Below are positions 61,157-64,000 of a DNA stretch of 64,000 bases, in pieces (within the stretch, counting starts at the first letter, position 1; each line of letters opens with the position of its first letter). The position numbers and the translations under genes were made by a program. Source of the DNA: Pirellulales bacterium (lineage in GTDB: Bacteria > Planctomycetota > Planctomycetia > Pirellulales > JALHPA01); NCBI GenBank assembly GCA_033762255.1, contig JANRLT010000007.1:62001-126000 (forward strand). The letters are read 5' to 3'. A model generated the notes under the pieces. That model saw nothing but the letters and a program-made list of their open reading frames with translations. It did no database searches and was not told the origin of the DNA.

Positions 61157-61304
61157 TAAATTTCAAATTTCAAATTTGAGATACTGCATTTGAGATCCGA
61201 GATTTGAGATTTAAAACCTGAGATCAGAGACACCAAACCGCCGCACGACCAGCGATCAAACAACTTTCCCCCCCTTAAATTTATTTACCCTTGGGAACAT
61301 CCCT

Positions 61305-61691
61305 ATGAACCGTTTCCTGTTGGCCGGAGTGGCTGGATTGGTGCTTGCGCTGGGGACGGCGTCCACAGCCCATGCCCAATATCCCTACACCAAGCCCTAC
61401 CTAACCGCCAGTCAACAGGCGGTAAACGTGAGCCAGGGTTTGCCCTGGCATAACAAGTACGCCCATCAAGCCTATGGCGAGCCGTACGCCCTGGTTGTCC
61501 CGCCCAATGCCGAATACCAAACACACTACGCGTGGGGTGTCGGCGGGATGCGGAACACCCCGATCTTTCACCAGTATGGCCGCAGCTATCCTGGCGGGGG
61601 GGGCTTTGGCGGTTATCGCTTTCGGCATCCCCCCTATTGGCCCAGCGACACCAACCAGTTTGGCGTGTATTACATTCGCGGCCCGTGGTAA
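61305..61691 (+). CDS. Small secreted Tyr/Gly/Pro-rich planctomycete protein, unknown
   Basis: The protein has 128 residues. The signal peptide MNRFLLAGVAGLVLALGTAS is cut near AHAQ. The mature protein is rich in Tyr, Pro, His and Gly (YPYTKPYLTAS, NKYAHQAYGEPYAL, HYAWGVGGM, SYPGGGGFGGYRFRHPPYWP), and ends FGVYYIRGPW. The composition suggests a secreted coat or adhesive protein and not an enzyme. It is the second of two small secreted protein genes in tandem and is closed by a strong hairpin. Confidence 0.75.
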   Translation: MNRFLLAGVAGLVLALGTASTAHAQYPYTKPYLTASQQAVNVSQGLPWHNKYAHQAYGEPYALVVPPNAEYQTHYAWGVGGMRNTPIFHQYGRSYPGGGGFGGYRFRHPPYWPSDTNQFGVYYIRGPW

Positions 61692-61746
61692 GCAGCTAAT
61701 TTAACAACCGCCAGCGCAGGACAGATTCGTGGTGATTATCAACAGC

Positions 61747-61784
61747 AACGCCAAGCGAATGTCCCCGGACATTCACTTGGCGTT
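61747..61784 (+). terminator. Strong terminator after the small secreted protein gene
   Basis: An 18-bp stem with one mismatch (AACGCCAAGCGAATGTCC to GGACATTCACTTGGCGTT) with a 2-base loop CC is followed by AATTATTTTAG. It lies 55 bases after the stop codon of the 61305 gene. Confidence 0.8.
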
Positions 61785-61859
61785 AATTATTTTAGGCTGT
61801 TTGTGGTGCTTTAAACTGATAAAGTCCTATCAAGATGCTGCGCGGGATTAGTGGCGCGC

Positions 61860-62717
61860 CTACGCGGCGCTATGTATCCGCGCGGCCCTTTGTGTCTGCG
61901 TGGCGTGGCGGCCGCACAAGACCGCGGCGGCCAAGCTGGCCGCTCCCCACCACCAGCTTGGTTCTGGCACCACCGGGGAGTAACCCACCTGCGTGAACAG
62001 GGCCTGAACTTCGGCGGAGGAAGTGTTGTCGCCGACAAAAATAAAATTACTTAGCCCATACGGATCAGAGGGAAAACCATTGCTGGGATATTGCCGCAAG
62101 GGCCCCACCATGGGGTTGGCCATGCCCGGGGCAAAAAACGCATAGCTGTCGCCAAACACCGATAACGTATAATTTGTGATCGCCGCCGTGGTGTCGTAGA
62201 GTGCTTCCTCGGCATGGGTAAAGGTCGTGCTTTGGGCAAAGACGCGATCCTCCCAAAAACCAATTTCGATCCCGCGATTGTCGTGGCCCAGCACGATCAA
62301 GCTCCAACCGGCGCGGTCATTGGTGTTGTGATTTTCGTTGGTGATTTGCACGTTGATGCTTAGCGAATAACCCAGCGTGCGGTCCAGCACCACACCCGGA
62401 GGGACCGGCGTGACGCCGGGAATGCGGCTATATCCGGCGCGATCGGTTATGGGATCGGCCGTGTCAAACAGCATGGTGTTCCCCAGGTTGTTTTCGATCA
62501 CGGACTGCGGCGGATCAAAAGTCGTCGCCCCCGTGGCCAAATAAAACCAACCCTGGTCTTGCGGCTTTTGGCCAGTCGTGGAATTGTACAAAATTATGGG
62601 CATGGCCTGGGCCACGCTACCGCCACCCGCCAGCAGCAGCAACCCGATCAGTAACAATCGCCGCCAGCCAATTTGCCGCCGCCCCGTTCCGCTGAACTGA
62701 CCAAAGAATGCCGACAT
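61860..62717 (-). CDS. PEP-CTERM surface protein with atypical long basic tail
   Basis: The protein has 285 residues. The signal region is around residues 18-40 (WRRLLLIGLLLLAGGGSVAQ). The ectodomain opens ILYNSTTGQKPQDQGWFYLA and shows RAGWSLIVLGHDNRGIEIGFW, which resembles the beta-sandwich 'choice-of-anchor' domains found with various sorting tails. The C-terminus has VPEPSWWWGAASLAAAVLCG (PEP motif and helix) and then a 16-residue tail RHATQTQRAARIHSAA, longer than the usual few basic residues. It would be an exosortase substrate on the surface. The exosortase must be elsewhere. Confidence 0.8.
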   Translation of the reverse strand: MSAFFGQFSGTGRRQIGWRRLLLIGLLLLAGGGSVAQAMPIILYNSTTGQKPQDQGWFYLATGATTFDPPQSVIENNLGNTMLFDTADPITDRAGYSRIPGVTPVPPGVVLDRTLGYSLSINVQITNENHNTNDRAGWSLIVLGHDNRGIEIGFWEDRVFAQSTTFTHAEEALYDTTAAITNYTLSVFGDSYAFFAPGMANPMVGPLRQYPSNGFPSDPYGLSNFIFVGDNTSSAEVQALFTQVGYSPVVPEPSWWWGAASLAAAVLCGRHATQTQRAARIHSAA

Positions 62718-63270
62718 GCTTGACCCTTTTACAAAGTTGAATCGTCAGTTGATCTGTTAGCCCAAAAGTGATATCGCCTTCGATACCGGTAACACGCAGA
62801 GATCGTCTTCATGTATGGTAATTACCTGTCCCCTCGGATAGGCGCGATTTGCCATCAAAACGTCTAAAAAAGCCAGGGCAATCGTGACTGCAGGGGTATC
62901 GTGGCAACGCCGGTTCGTAACTTAACCAGCAATTACCCGACTAAAACACCGAAACACCCCAAAAAGATGCGGCAAAAGAGCCGCGCAAAGGGGGGATAGA
63001 ATGTATGCGGTAGCGGACTCCCACACAAAAAACGGGGAATAGCAAAACGTGCTGACACCGCCATAAAATTCCCATGACGGCAGGTCAGGCTCCCTTATAG
63101 CATGCACCCGTGCCAAAAATCAAGCGAATTTGAGGGGTAACACGGCAGAAAAACCCCGGCGGGGAAAGCCCGCGGGGTTTATTGACTTGGCGTTTGCCGA
63201 TTTTTGGCCATGTGGGGAAAAGCGCGTTGGTAATTGGCTCTCTTCCCATGCCCAGCCGACGGAGGCGGGA
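62718..63270. other. Intergenic region
   Basis: No gene is supported in these 553 bases. It includes the upstream region of the PEP-CTERM gene and, near the far end, a hairpin at 63149-63180 that serves the facing gene. I see no other repeat. Confidence 0.45.
63149..63180 (-). terminator. Probable terminator of the Asn/Gly-rich protein gene
   Basis: On the minus strand AAACCCCGCGGG pairs with CCCGCCGGGGTTT with one bulged base around CTTTC, and TT follows. It lies about 90 bases after the stop of the 63271 gene. Confidence 0.6.
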
Positions 63271-64000
63271 TTAGCGATACAGACTGCCCGAGGCGCCTGT
63301 TCCGCCATTGGCGGTGCCACTGCCAACGGTGCCGCCGCTGGCGGGCAGGTAACTGTGTGAATAACCTTGCGTGGCGGTTGTTGCCGGGCTGGCCCCCGTG
63401 GGGGAGCTGCCGGCACCGGCAGTTAAGGAATTTGCCGGCAGACAAACGCCGTTTTCACAAACCACGCCACTCGGCAGGCTGCCACTGGCGGCGGCGGGCA
63501 AATTGGGACTGCCGCTGGCCTGCAGGGCATTCATGTTGTATTGGCCGCTCGCCGTCGTGGGCGTGGCCAAACTGCCGTTTTGTGTGGCTGTGCCAGGGGT
63601 TGCTTCATAGTTCGCCGGTTGTACGGTATTTCCCTGCTGCCCATTGTTCAGAGCGGTGGTAGATCCCGCCGTCCCTAAATAGTTGTAATTACTGGTCCCG
63701 CCGGGGCGATAAGAACTGGCGGCGGCGGCAGTCGTTACCCCGCGGTTGCCGTACTGATAGTTAGGGACTTGATAGCCATTGTTTCCCGGCTGGTAATTTG
63801 GCTTGTCAGCCATACTGGCCGAGGCGATCGATTGGTTGTTTTGCGCCGCGTCCAAACCCGCTTGGCTGTTAAAGGGGGTGCCGCCAGCCGGTGTTGTTGA
63901 CAAAGGATAACCGGTGGAAGATACCGTGCCTGTCGCGGAGGTCGTGGCGGCGTTGTTGTTCCAACCACTACCGGTCGCCGCTCCTTGATAGCCGGTGCCA
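63271..64000 (-). CDS. Low-complexity Asn/Gly/Ser/Thr/Ala-rich protein (5' end outside window)
   Basis: The frame is open from the window end (64000) to the TAA at 63271-63273, so at least 242 residues are coded and the start lies outside. An apparent TTG at 63903 is just an internal codon. The sequence is built from short words such as QPGNNGYQVPNYQYGN, SYRPGGTSNYNYLGT, STTALNNGQQGN and TASGQYNM, with one Cys pair (VVCENGVCLP) near the end. It is disordered by composition and matches no domain. It looks like the C-terminal part of a secreted or surface protein. It ends at a hairpin terminator. Confidence 0.65.
   Translation of the reverse strand, partial: GTGYQGAATGSGWNNNAATTSATGTVSSTGYPLSTTPAGGTPFNSQAGLDAAQNNQSIASASMADKPNYQPGNNGYQVPNYQYGNRGVTTAAAASSYRPGGTSNYNYLGTAGSTTALNNGQQGNTVQPANYEATPGTATQNGSLATPTTASGQYNMNALQASGSPNLPAAASGSLPSGVVCENGVCLPANSLTAGAGSSPTGASPATTATQGYSHSYLPASGGTVGSGTANGGTGASGSLYR

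Noticed and set aside
1-64000. tRNA, rRNA, riboswitch or phage genes
   Set aside because: No cloverleaf with a GGTTCGAATCC-type arm, no rRNA-like sequence, no known riboswitch core and no integrase or capsid genes were seen on reading both strands. A covariance search (tRNAscan-SE, Infernal) would be decisive.

Overview
The window looks like the chromosome of a planctomycete, probably of the Pirellula-related lineage. This is inferred from gene families and not from any rRNA marker. The clues are a secreted protein with the planctomycete N-terminal F-E-x-L-E-x-R motif (932-2056), two PEP-CTERM surface proteins (11188-11988 and 61860-62717), a giant Ser/Thr kinase with its own ECF sigma factor (41656-47301), tandem secreted PQQ-type beta-propellers (55781-60095), several small secreted proteins that look lineage-specific, and abundant hairpin repeats between genes. 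No rRNA, tRNA, CRISPR array, prophage or insertion sequence is visible.

Layout. 1-10.9 kb: the end of a Gfo/Idh/MocA oxidoreductase, an RTX-like secreted protein, sugar-nucleotide genes (ugd, wecB) around a specialised NusG paralogue, a UbiC-like protein paired with a glycosyltransferase, a nucleoside hydrolase and a DoxX protein. 11-24 kb: a PEP-CTERM protein, a coiled-coil membrane protein, an Amt ammonium transporter, an orphan fused antitoxin, an M28 glutaminyl-cyclase-like peptidase, an MFS transporter, a proline-rich CARDB protein, hypoxanthine phosphoribosyltransferase and two hydrolases. 24.8 kb: a 30-residue Ala/Lys-rich, histone-tail-like peptide gene. 25.5-35.6 kb: tyrS, then a divergent polysaccharide block (glycosyltransferase and O-antigen ligase/polymerase on minus; two FemAB/BioF2-like acyltransferases, a NodB-type deacetylase and a Wzx-like flippase on plus). 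35.7-41.5 kb: a histidine phosphatase, aroB, a RraA-like protein, an ABC permease without an ATPase, and a redoxin. 41.6-47.3 kb: the kinase and sigma factor. 48-55.5 kb: a LysR regulator, gltB and gltD. 55.8-64 kb: two PQQ propellers, small secreted proteins, a PEP-CTERM protein and a truncated Asn/Gly/Ser/Thr-rich protein.

How the parts fit. Ammonium uptake (Amt) and the LysR-gltBD cluster together form a nitrogen-assimilation theme. The ugd/wecB/NusG group and the 27-36 kb block together supply precursors, transfer, modification, polymerisation and export for a surface polysaccharide. The PEP-CTERM proteins may be displayed with that polysaccharide, but no exosortase lies in the window.

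The least expected signal is in the repeats. Many gene ends carry a hairpin headed by the tetranucleotide GTAG, the hallmark of REP elements moved by RAYT (Y1 HUH) transposases. Its stems vary in a base-paired way, and in at least two genes the GTAG supplies the TAG stop codon. Other hairpin families and short degenerate tandem tracts fill most remaining intergenic space.
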